Positions 57,261 to 64,000 of a DNA stretch of 64,000 nt are shown piece by piece. This DNA is from Plastoroseomonas hellenica (GTDB lineage: Bacteria > Pseudomonadota > Alphaproteobacteria > Acetobacterales > Acetobacteraceae): the NCBI RefSeq assembly GCF_018129085.1, contig NZ_JAAGBB010000005.1:166738-230737 (forward strand), written 5' to 3'. The translations under genes were made by a program, and so were the position numbers. Within the stretch, counting starts at the first letter, position 1. Every line of letters starts with the position of its first letter. Under the pieces are notes generated by a model. It was not told the DNA's origin, searched no databases, and saw only the letters and a list, made by a program, of their open reading frames with translations.

Positions 57261-58204
57261 GGCGCCGGCGACACCCAGGAGAGGTCGTCCTCATCCGCCT
57301 CCTCCTGCCGCAGCGCGCCGGTGAGCTCCGCGATGCGGGCGATGCCGCGGGCTTCGCAGAACCGCGCGAGGCCTTCGATCACCTCGACCATGGCGTGGCA
57401 ATTGATGAAGCTCGCGGTGCCGACCTGCACGGCGCTGGCCCCGGCCAGCATGTATTCGGCGGCGTCTGCCGCCGTCGCGATGCCGCCGCAGCCGATGATC
57501 GGCACCCTGACGGCACGCGCGCATTGATAGACTTGGCGCAGCACGATCGGCTTGACCGCGGGTCCGGACAGCCCGCCCATGACATTGCCGAGGCGCGGCC
57601 TGAGCGTCTGCAGGTCGATCGCCATGGCGAGGATGGTGTTGGCCACCACCAGCGCATCGGCGCCCGCCGCTTCCGCCGCACGCGCCACCTCCGCGATCTC
57701 GCCGGTATTGGGCGTGAGTTTCACCCAGAGCGGCAGGCCGGTGGCGGCCCGCATCTGCCGCACCGCCGCCTCGGTCGAGGCCGCGCGCATCGCGAAGGCG
57801 CGCCCATCCTCCTCGATGTTCGGGCAGGAGATATTCGCCTCGATCGCCGCGACGCCGGCAACGCTGACCTCGGCCGCGAGAGTGGCGAAGCCCTCCACGG
57901 TCGGCGCCGAGATCGAGACCACCAGCGGCGGCGTCCAGCGCCGATAGAGCGGCAGGGTCTCCTCCAGCAGATAGGGCACGCCCTGAGAGGGGATGCCGAT
58001 CGCGTTCAGCATGCCGCCGGTCACCTCGGCGACGCGCGGCAGCGGATTGCCGGCGCGCAGTTCGCGCGTGATGGTCTTGGTGACCAGCGCGCCGAGCCGG
58101 TCGAGATCGATGACCTCGCCGAGCCCCTCGGCAAAGGTGCCGGAAGCGGGCATCACGGGGTTGGCGAGGGTGAGGCCGCCGATCCGCACCGAAAGGTCGG
58201 TCAC
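57257..58204 (-). CDS. pyrD: Dihydroorotate dehydrogenase, class 1B
   Basis: A 315-residue FMN TIM-barrel enzyme oxidising dihydroorotate to orotate. The class 1 catalytic Cys is in NISCPN. Other marks are VMPASGTFAEG at the start, WVKLTPNTGEIAEVARAAEAAGADALVVANT, PIIGCGGIATAADAAEYMLAGASAVQVGTA. The GTG start at 58204 overlaps the pyrK stop by four bases. Pairing with PyrK shows it is the NAD-linked 1B heterotetramer. The longer frame to 58318 is antisense to pyrK. Confidence 0.93.
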   Translation of the reverse strand: MTDLSVRIGGLTLANPVMPASGTFAEGLGEVIDLDRLGALVTKTITRELRAGNPLPRVAEVTGGMLNAIGIPSQGVPYLLEETLPLYRRWTPPLVVSISAPTVEGFATLAAEVSVAGVAAIEANISCPNIEEDGRAFAMRAASTEAAVRQMRAATGLPLWVKLTPNTGEIAEVARAAEAAGADALVVANTILAMAIDLQTLRPRLGNVMGGLSGPAVKPIVLRQVYQCARAVRVPIIGCGGIATAADAAEYMLAGASAVQVGTASFINCHAMVEVIEGLARFCEARGIARIAELTGALRQEEADEDDLSWVSPAP

Positions 58205-59040
58205 GGCAGCGCCTCCATCATGTCGAAGACCGGGCCGGCCCGGCAGACCCGCTTCTGGACGATGGCGCCGTCGATGTTGAAGTCGCGCACGCAGCAGAAG
58301 CACATGCCGAGGCCGCAAGCCATCTGCTGCTCCAGCGCCACCTGGCCGGGCAGCCCGAATGCGCGCGCCAGCGACTGCTGCACGCGAAGCAGCCGCGCGG
58401 AGCCGCAGGTGAAGAAGGCATCGCAGCGCCCTTCGGCCATCAGCCCCCGCAGCAGCCGCTCGACATGGGCGGGGCCGCTGGTGCCTTCGGCATCGGTGAC
58501 CGTGAGCACGGTGGCACCCCGGGCGCGGAACAGCGCATCGGAGAGCACCAGCTCCGGCCGCCGCGCCGAGAGGATGGCGGTGACGCCGATGCCGGCCCGC
58601 TGCGCGGCTTCCGCCAGCGGGCCGAGGGTCGCGAGCCCGGCGCCGCGCCCGACCGCGACGACCTGCTTCCAGGCGGGATCCAGCCGAAAACCCTGCCCGA
58701 GCGGGCCGAGCATCTGCAGGGTCTCGCCGGGACGGAGTGTCGCGAGCCCACGGGTGCCGGCGCCGGCGACCTTGTAGAGGAACTCGATGCGCCGCGCCGC
58801 GGGGTCGGCGCCGTAGAGGCTCATCGGCCGGCGCAGATAGGGCGCTTCGCCGGGCGGCGCCGGGCAGAGGAGCTGGTAGAACTGCCCGGGCGCGGCGCCG
58901 GCGGCGAGCGCGCTGCAGGACACGACGAGATGGCGGTACTCGGCGTTGACGGCGGCGTTGGCGACGACCTCGGCCTGTTCCTCCGCCGCACGCGGGCGGA
59001 AGCCGCCGCAGGCCGCCGGGATGGCCGCCGCGGCGCTCAT
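58201..59040 (-). CDS. pyrK: Dihydroorotate dehydrogenase electron-transfer subunit
   Basis: A 279-residue FAD/[2Fe-2S] protein that passes electrons from PyrD to NAD+. The FAD-binding part is FYQLLCPAPPGEAPYLRRPMSLYG, the nucleotide-binding part VVAVGRGAGLATLGPLAEAA, and the C-terminal iron-sulfur site MACGLGMCFCCVRD...KRVCRAGPVF holds the four Cys. ATG 59040 overlaps the MFS stop by four bases. Upstream residues of the longer frame are not credible. Confidence 0.92.
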   Translation of the reverse strand: MSAAAAIPAACGGFRPRAAEEQAEVVANAAVNAEYRHLVVSCSALAAGAAPGQFYQLLCPAPPGEAPYLRRPMSLYGADPAARRIEFLYKVAGAGTRGLATLRPGETLQMLGPLGQGFRLDPAWKQVVAVGRGAGLATLGPLAEAAQRAGIGVTAILSARRPELVLSDALFRARGATVLTVTDAEGTSGPAHVERLLRGLMAEGRCDAFFTCGSARLLRVQQSLARAFGLPGQVALEQQMACGLGMCFCCVRDFNIDGAIVQKRVCRAGPVFDMMEALP

Positions 59041-60290
59041 GCGAGCTCCGCGCCCTTGCGCTCCGGGATCAGCAGCCACATCGCGAGGATGTCGAGCAGG
59101 TAGAGTAGCGCCAGCATGGCGATCGCCGTCTCGAAGCCATGCGCCGCGGCGACCGCCGCCACCGCGACCGGGCCGAGGCCGCCGACCGCGCGGCCGATGT
59201 TGAACAGCACGTTCTGCGCCGTGGCGCGCGCCGCGGTCGGGTAAAGCTCGCTCATCAGCGCGCCGTAGCCGCCGAGCATGCCGTTGACGAAGAAGCCCAT
59301 GACGGCGCCTCCGACCAGCAGCGCCATGGGATCGGTGAGCTTCGAATAGACGACGACCATCACGGCGGCGCCGAGCATCCATCCGAGGAAGGCCGGCTTG
59401 CGGCCGATCCGATCGGCGACATGGCCGAAGGCATAGATGCCGACGGCCATCCCGAGGATGGTGACCGCGGTCCAGGTGGCGGATTGGGTGAGACCGAAGC
59501 CGAACCGCGTCGAGAGGTAGTTCGGCAGCCAGATCATGACGCCGTAGTAGCCGAAGTTCTGCACCGAGCAGAGGATGACCAGGCCGATGCTCCGCCGCGT
59601 CGTCTCGGCATCCGCGACCAGCAGCCGGAGCGACGCCTTCGGCGGCGCCGCGGCGCTCCTCGCCACGAAGACCTCGGGCTCATGCAGGCCGCGGCGGATG
59701 AAATAGGCGGCGATGGCCGGGAACAGCCCGATCGCGAACATGCCGCGCCAGCCGATCACCGGCAGCAGGATCGGCGTCAGCAGCGCCGCCGCCAGCACGC
59801 CGAGCTGCCAGCCGAGCCCGACATAGGAGGAGGCGCGGGCGCGCTTGCTGGCCGGCCAGGCCTCGGCGACCATGGCCATGCCGATGCCGAACTCGCCGCC
59901 GAGGCCGAGCCCCGCGATGGTGCGATAGGCCAGCAGGTCCCAATAGCCTTGCGCCAGGGCGCAGAGCCCGGTGAAGACCGCGAAGAGGACGATGGTCCAG
60001 GTCAGCACGCGGACGCGGCCGAGCCGGTCCGACAGCATGCCGAAGCCGACGCCGCCGAGCACCGCGCCGACCAGCGTGGCGGTGACGAGCGAGGCGCCCT
60101 CGGCCGGGGTGAGCCCGAGATCGGCCGAGATGGCGCGGAGCATGAAGCCCAGGATCAGCAGGTCGAAGCCGTCCATGGCATAGCCGAGCGCCGAGCCCGC
60201 CAGGGCCTTCCAGCCGGCCGGGGTCACCACGTCGCGGTCGGCCGCATCCGCGGCCGTTGCCATGGGGGGATCGCCGATGCGGTTCGCCAT
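59037..60290 (-). CDS. MFS transporter, aromatic/organic-acid or sialate symporter type
   Basis: A 417-residue MFS protein with twelve predicted helices. The motif A loop reads GMLSDRLGRVRVL, and GLGLGGEFGIGMAMVAEAWPASKRARASS is the extended helix 5 signature of the metabolite:H+ symporter group (NanT, aromatic-acid transporters). It is first in an operon with pyrK, pyrD, the M20 amidohydrolase and pyrE, all overlapping or nearly so, and divergent from a LysR gene. It probably imports the compound that the operon converts, for example a carbamoyl or pyrimidine derivative. Ribosome site GGAGG precedes ATG 60290. Confidence 0.9.
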   Translation of the reverse strand: MANRIGDPPMATAADAADRDVVTPAGWKALAGSALGYAMDGFDLLILGFMLRAISADLGLTPAEGASLVTATLVGAVLGGVGFGMLSDRLGRVRVLTWTIVLFAVFTGLCALAQGYWDLLAYRTIAGLGLGGEFGIGMAMVAEAWPASKRARASSYVGLGWQLGVLAAALLTPILLPVIGWRGMFAIGLFPAIAAYFIRRGLHEPEVFVARSAAAPPKASLRLLVADAETTRRSIGLVILCSVQNFGYYGVMIWLPNYLSTRFGFGLTQSATWTAVTILGMAVGIYAFGHVADRIGRKPAFLGWMLGAAVMVVVYSKLTDPMALLVGGAVMGFFVNGMLGGYGALMSELYPTAARATAQNVLFNIGRAVGGLGPVAVAAVAAAHGFETAIAMLALLYLLDILAMWLLIPERKGAELA

Positions 60291-60406
60291 GCTTGGGCGC
60301 CTCCTTCCTGAACGGTTCCCTGATTGGCTCCCGATCGCCGCGCTCGAACAAGCGCAAATTTTCGCACAAGATGATGCCGTTTCGGCAGCAGTCCGGAGAT
60401 CACGCC

Positions 60407-61369
60407 ATGAGGGACCCCGTGATGCGGACCGAGCGCTACCGGATCCACGCCGCGGCGCTCCGCTATTTCGACGCGGTCCGGCGCGCCGGGTCGATCCGGG
60501 AGGCGGCGCGGCGGCTCAACATCGCCTCCTCGGCGGTGAACCGGCAGATCCTGGCGCTCGAGGCCGAGGTGGGGGCGCTGCTTTTCGACCGGCTGTCGGG
60601 CGGGCTGAAGCTGACCGCGGCGGGAGAGATCCTGGCCCATCACGTGATCGGCGTGCTGCGCGATGCCGAGCGGGTACGCTCGGAGATCGATGCGCTGCGC
60701 GGCCTGCAGACCGGGCAGGTGGAGCTGGTCACGCTGGAAGGCGCTTGCCACCACATCGTGCCGGGCGCGATCGCCGCCATGGCCGCGCGCTACCCCCGGG
60801 TGACGGTCGGCGTCACCATCCTCGGCACCGAGGCGATCCCGGCCGCGATCGCCAATGGCGATGCCGATCTCGGCCTCGCCTTCGAAGTCCCGCCGCGCCC
60901 GGAGCTGCGCCGGATCGCCGCCGCGCGCTTCCGCCTGGGTGCGGTCGTCGCCCTCGGCTCGCCGCTCGCGGGTGCTGCCAGGGTCACCTTCAACGATCTG
61001 CGCGACCATACGGTGATCCTGCCGAAGGCGAATTTCGCCAATCGCGGGCAGGTGCAGCCGGCGATGATCCGGGCCGGCATGGCAGGCCGCGGTCGCTACG
61101 AGGCGGGCTCGATCGAGCTTATGAAGCAACTCGTGCTGCGCGGGCTCGGCGTCGCGCTGATGACGCGCGTGGGCGTGGAGGCAGAGCTGGCCGCGGCGCG
61201 GCTGGCGCATGTCCCGCTGTGGCAGGGACGCGGATTCATCCAGAGCGAGCTCGGCATCTATGCCCGGGCCAATACGCCGCTGCCGATCGCCGCGGCGGCC
61301 TTCGCGCACAGCCTGTCGGTGATGCTGGACGGGGCAGTGGGCGGCGGAGTGGAGCCCGCCGCCGGGTGA
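60407..61369 (+). CDS. LysR-family transcriptional regulator
   Basis: A 320-residue LysR regulator divergent from the MFS-pyrK-pyrD-M20-pyrE operon. The DNA-binding domain is ALRYFDAVRRAGSIREAARRLNIASSAVNRQILALEAEVGALLFDR, and the effector domain begins about residue 95. ATG 60407 has GGAG nine bases upstream; the longer frame from 60257 overlaps the promoter. An imperfect palindrome GCGCAAATTTTCGC at 60352-60365 lies between the two start regions and is a likely binding site. Confidence 0.92.
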   Translation: MRDPVMRTERYRIHAAALRYFDAVRRAGSIREAARRLNIASSAVNRQILALEAEVGALLFDRLSGGLKLTAAGEILAHHVIGVLRDAERVRSEIDALRGLQTGQVELVTLEGACHHIVPGAIAAMAARYPRVTVGVTILGTEAIPAAIANGDADLGLAFEVPPRPELRRIAAARFRLGAVVALGSPLAGAARVTFNDLRDHTVILPKANFANRGQVQPAMIRAGMAGRGRYEAGSIELMKQLVLRGLGVALMTRVGVEAELAAARLAHVPLWQGRGFIQSELGIYARANTPLPIAAAAFAHSLSVMLDGAVGGGVEPAAG

Positions 61370-61402
61370 GGCGTCACCCGGCCGCCGCTTCCCGACGGTC
61401 TC

Positions 61403-62401
61403 TCAGGCGAGGCGCACGCGGCGGCGGAGCGTGCGGAGCCTGGCGACCATGTCCTCGAACCGCCGGACGCCGAGCAGCTTCGGCAGGGACCGCAGGCGGG
61501 CCGGGTAAGCGGGCAGGAAGCCCGGGTAGTAGTCCATCAGCGCCGCGGTGAAGCGGGCACCTTCGGCCCGGCTGAAGCCATAGAGGGCGCGAAGGTAGAA
61601 GGTCAGCTCGCGGTCCAGCGCCCGCCGCACCGGATCCGGCAGCCCGGCCGCGGCCGGCGACACGCCCCCGAGTGCGAGGCGAACGCAGGCGAGAAAGTTG
61701 AACGCGACGTCGACGATCCGGTAGCGGGCTTCCGGCCCGCCCCAGCGCGTCTGCCCGGGATAGAGCTGCCAGAAGAAGCCGGCCTCAGGGGTCGGCGCCT
61801 TGCGGAAGGTGTATCCGGCCAGCGCCATCCGGATCTTGATCTCGTCATCCTCCCAGGGCACCGCGGATTGGCGGAAGCCGCCGACCTCCTGCAGCACGGC
61901 GCGGCGCGTCAGCGTGGCCGACATGTGCACGAAGGTCTCCCGCGCGACGAAGGCGAGGGGGTGCGCGGCCTCGATGTCGGGGAAGCTCACCGCATCATCC
62001 TGGACGAAGCGCGCGCCATCCATGTGGAAGCGTTGGAAGGGCGAGTAGACGGCGGCGACCTGCGCCGGCGCCTGCTCGGCGACTGCCATCTGCGCCGCGA
62101 TCTTGGTGGGCGCGATGTAGTCGTCGCAGTCCAGGAACTGGATCCACGCCCCGCGCGCCGCCTCGAGCCCCGTGTTGCGAGTCGCGCTGAGCTTGCGGTT
62201 GGCGGCATGTCGGATCAGCCGGGTCGGGAAGGGCAGGGCCGCGAGCAGCGATGCCGTGACCGTGGCGGTGTCATCCGTCGATCCGTCGTCGACGACGATG
62301 ACCTCGATATCCCGCCAGGTCTGCGCCGCGACCGAGGCGATCGGCAGGTGGATGGAGGACGCGCCGTTGAACACCGGGATGATGACGGTGACGAGGCTCA
62401 T
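61403..62401 (-). CDS. Family 2 glycosyltransferase
   Basis: A 332-residue GT2-type glycosyltransferase: MSLVTVIIPVFNGASSIHLPIASVAAQTW, the nucleotide-binding VVDDGSTDDT and the metal site DCDDYIAPTK are all in the first 110 residues. The second half carries an acceptor-binding region (FRQSAVPWEDDEIKIRMAL). Donor and acceptor cannot be told; it may act on cell-surface glycans. Convergent with the LysR gene and divergent from the autotransporter gene. Confidence 0.9.
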   Translation of the reverse strand: MSLVTVIIPVFNGASSIHLPIASVAAQTWRDIEVIVVDDGSTDDTATVTASLLAALPFPTRLIRHAANRKLSATRNTGLEAARGAWIQFLDCDDYIAPTKIAAQMAVAEQAPAQVAAVYSPFQRFHMDGARFVQDDAVSFPDIEAAHPLAFVARETFVHMSATLTRRAVLQEVGGFRQSAVPWEDDEIKIRMALAGYTFRKAPTPEAGFFWQLYPGQTRWGGPEARYRIVDVAFNFLACVRLALGGVSPAAAGLPDPVRRALDRELTFYLRALYGFSRAEGARFTAALMDYYPGFLPAYPARLRSLPKLLGVRRFEDMVARLRTLRRRVRLA

Positions 62402-62592
62402 GCGCTCGCCGCCATTGGAGCATCCGCCTGCTTCCTGGCGCCGGCCTGGGCCGCCGACCGAACCTTCTGTCGCATCACCAGCCTCATTCCTCTTTGACGG
62501 GCGGCTGCTGCCATCACTCGGCTGCGCCCGTCAACCGCCAGTTGCGGTATGGCCGATCGCCGCCGCTACGTCTCGTCTTTTTTTATATCAGT

Positions 62593-62622
62593 TTGACAAT
62601 TTAGAGCAAATGTCGCTATAGC
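62593..62622 (+). promoter_or_regulatory. Sigma70-like promoter of the autotransporter gene
   Basis: TTGACA at 62593-62598 and TATAGC at 62617-62622, spaced 18 bases, lie in an A/T-rich part of the 339-bp gap between the GT2 start and the autotransporter start (62741). The rest of this gap holds no gene or structured RNA recognised. Confidence 0.5.
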
Positions 62623-62740
62623 CGGTTTCGGAACGATACAGCTTCACAAGCTGAGCGGCCATAGAGCTCTGAAGAACCACGCTTTCCTTCCATGCGGGCG
62701 CTCCGGAACGACCACGGCGCTAATCTCAATGAGGCAGGTA

Positions 62741-64000
62741 ATGGACAAAAAAGAGACGATCGGCGACAGCGCTCGGCGCGCCACAGCCCGGGCCATCGCC
62801 TTCCACCTCGCGCTGCTTGGCTCGCCTCTGGCGATCGCCCTGGCCCCGCTGCCCGCAGCGGCCAACTGCGTCACTGCCGGGCTGACCACCACCTGTGACG
62901 GCACCTCGGCGCCGACCACCTACACGGCCCGTATCGGCGAAGGGCCGAACGAGCCCGACAACCGCACGGTCAACGTGAATGGCGGTCGTATCGAAGTCGG
63001 AAACTCGGCCGTGATCAGCTTGCGGGACGGCAACGGTATTCTTCCCGGGAGCCTTCCCACGATCCACATCACCGGGAGCGCGGTGCTCCAGAACGCCGCG
63101 ACCCTGGACAATGGGCTCTACTCCGCGGGCAACAACGTCATCGAGTTCCGAAGCAACACCTACCTGCTCATCGATGCGGGCTCTCAGGTGTTGTCGACTG
63201 GTAACGAGATCCACGCGGAGGCCGTGAATGCGATCGGCACCGGCAATCTGATCGTGAATAACGGCCTGATCCGCGCGGACTTCGCTGCGGCCCTGTGGTT
63301 CGAGGCGTTCACCGGCCTCAACACCGTCGTCAACAATGGCACCATCCAGGCGACCACGGCGCCGAGCATCCTCGGCTCTGGCGATGGCGTGACCGCGGGC
63401 GCCAGCAGCCTCGACTTCACCAACAACGGCGCAATCCTCGGCAACCTGATCTTCGGCACCGGCGACGACATCCTGCGGCTCCATCCGGGGCAGTCGATCA
63501 GCGGCTCCCTGGACGGCAATCTCGGCAACGACCAGCTCTATCTCAGCGGCACCGGCAACGGCGTCATCGACGGGGTCTTCCCCGGCTTCGAGCAGCTCTT
63601 CAAGAACGAGAGCGGCACCTGGACCATCACCGGCGCCATCACCGGCCCCAGCTCGGTGACCGTCCAGGCGGGCACGCTGATCATCGCCGGCAACAATTCC
63701 GCCTATGCGGGGACTGTCACCGTCGACGCAGGCGGCACCCTGCAGGGTCGTGCCCAGGTCCTGCCGCAGGCGATCACCGACAACGGCCTGGTCCGCTTCG
63801 CCCAGACCGACGACGGCACCTATACCGGCCTGATCACCGGCACCGGCGCGGTCGAGAAGACCGGCGCCGGCGTGCTGACCCTCGCGCCTGCCGCGGCGGG
63901 CGGGAACACCTATTCCGGCGGCACCATCATCACCCAGGGCGTGCTCGCGATCGCCGCCGACAACGCGATCGGCGCCGCCACCGGCCCGCTCACCTTCAAC
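62741..64000 (+). CDS. Autotransporter adhesin, 5' part (truncated by window end)
   Basis: The gene opens at ATG 62741 and runs past the window end, 420 codons so far. It begins with an extended signal peptide (about 41 residues, ending LPAAANC). Then come repeating beta-strand blocks with many Gly, Asn and Thr residues (NNGTIQATTAP, GDDILRLHPG, GNDQLYLSGTGNG), and the autotransporter-associated repeat pattern GTGAVEKTGAGVLTLAP...YSGGTIITQGVLAI. The beta-barrel translocator would lie beyond the window. Expected to be an outer-membrane or secreted type V passenger. Being open at the end, it is easy to miss as an ORF. Confidence 0.8.
   Translation, partial: MDKKETIGDSARRATARAIAFHLALLGSPLAIALAPLPAAANCVTAGLTTTCDGTSAPTTYTARIGEGPNEPDNRTVNVNGGRIEVGNSAVISLRDGNGILPGSLPTIHITGSAVLQNAATLDNGLYSAGNNVIEFRSNTYLLIDAGSQVLSTGNEIHAEAVNAIGTGNLIVNNGLIRADFAAALWFEAFTGLNTVVNNGTIQATTAPSILGSGDGVTAGASSLDFTNNGAILGNLIFGTGDDILRLHPGQSISGSLDGNLGNDQLYLSGTGNGVIDGVFPGFEQLFKNESGTWTITGAITGPSSVTVQAGTLIIAGNNSAYAGTVTVDAGGTLQGRAQVLPQAITDNGLVRFAQTDDGTYTGLITGTGAVEKTGAGVLTLAPAAAGGNTYSGGTIITQGVLAIAADNAIGAATGPLTFN

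Noticed and set aside
1..64000. CRISPR array
   Set aside because: No evenly spaced repeat array was seen; the only tandem repeat is the three-unit one at 10013.

Overview
The window is GC-rich DNA with dense, often overlapping genes and many GTG or TTG starts. It fits an alphaproteobacterium. Two orphan Bug-type solute receptors, a D-carbamoylase, type III CoA-transferase genes, a tandem glycine riboswitch and PmtA-type lipid methyltransferases suggest an Acetobacteraceae/Rhodospirillales member such as a Roseomonas relative. That placement is inference; no rRNA or tRNA gene is visible.

Layout. 0.2-1.1 kb: a sulfurtransferase. 1.8-6.6 kb: an A/T-richer island of three co-oriented genes, namely a PD-(D/E)XK nuclease-like protein, a reverse transcriptase of the Abi/unknown-group (UG) kind, and a family A DNA polymerase-like protein split by a one-base frameshift. 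Copies of one hairpin repeat lie at 99-138 and 6778-6821. This cluster is the best candidate for an undescribed (probably anti-phage) system. 6.9-16.2 kb: a patchwork containing two broken copies and one intact copy of a DadA-like oxidoreductase gene, the intact one behind a tandem glycine riboswitch. Between them lie a membrane-anchored P450, a VOC protein, an MFS transporter, a MarR remnant, a GT1 glycosyltransferase, a Bug receptor and a MarR regulator.

16.3-19.9 kb: an alkylation-repair cluster (2OG-Fe(II) oxygenase, Ogt-type methyltransferase, alpha/beta hydrolase, AlkB, conserved CxxC protein). 20-23 kb: CoA-transferase and FAS1-like dehydratase, divergent from an IclR regulator; then a YqjI-like PadR regulator. 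23.8-31.8 kb: an envelope and lipid block (DoxX, MlaA, MlaC, a two-component system, a DUF4405-like membrane protein, three PmtA-like methyltransferases, DedA). 31.9-35.6 kb: an amidohydrolase, a D-carbamoylase and a LysR regulator. 35.6-42.8 kb: small regulator/effector pairs, several with clear palindromic operators. 42.9-46.1 kb: an arsenic operon (arsR, ArsO-like flavoprotein, arsC, acr3).

46.1-55.3 kb: MarR-GNAT fusion, lipoprotein, phytanoyl-CoA dioxygenase family protein, FCD regulator, second Bug receptor, FMN monooxygenase, two LysR regulators and an MBL-fold hydrolase, with a 457-bp direct duplication of a lysR 3' end. 55.3-61.4 kb: a translationally coupled pyrimidine-type operon (pyrE, M20 carbamoylase/allantoate hydrolase, class 1B pyrD, pyrK, MFS) divergent from a LysR regulator. 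61.4-64 kb: a GT2 glycosyltransferase and the 5' part of an autotransporter running off the window. Recurrent themes are carbamoyl/amide nitrogen use, small-molecule regulators beside their targets, and local rearrangement through short gene-fragment duplications.
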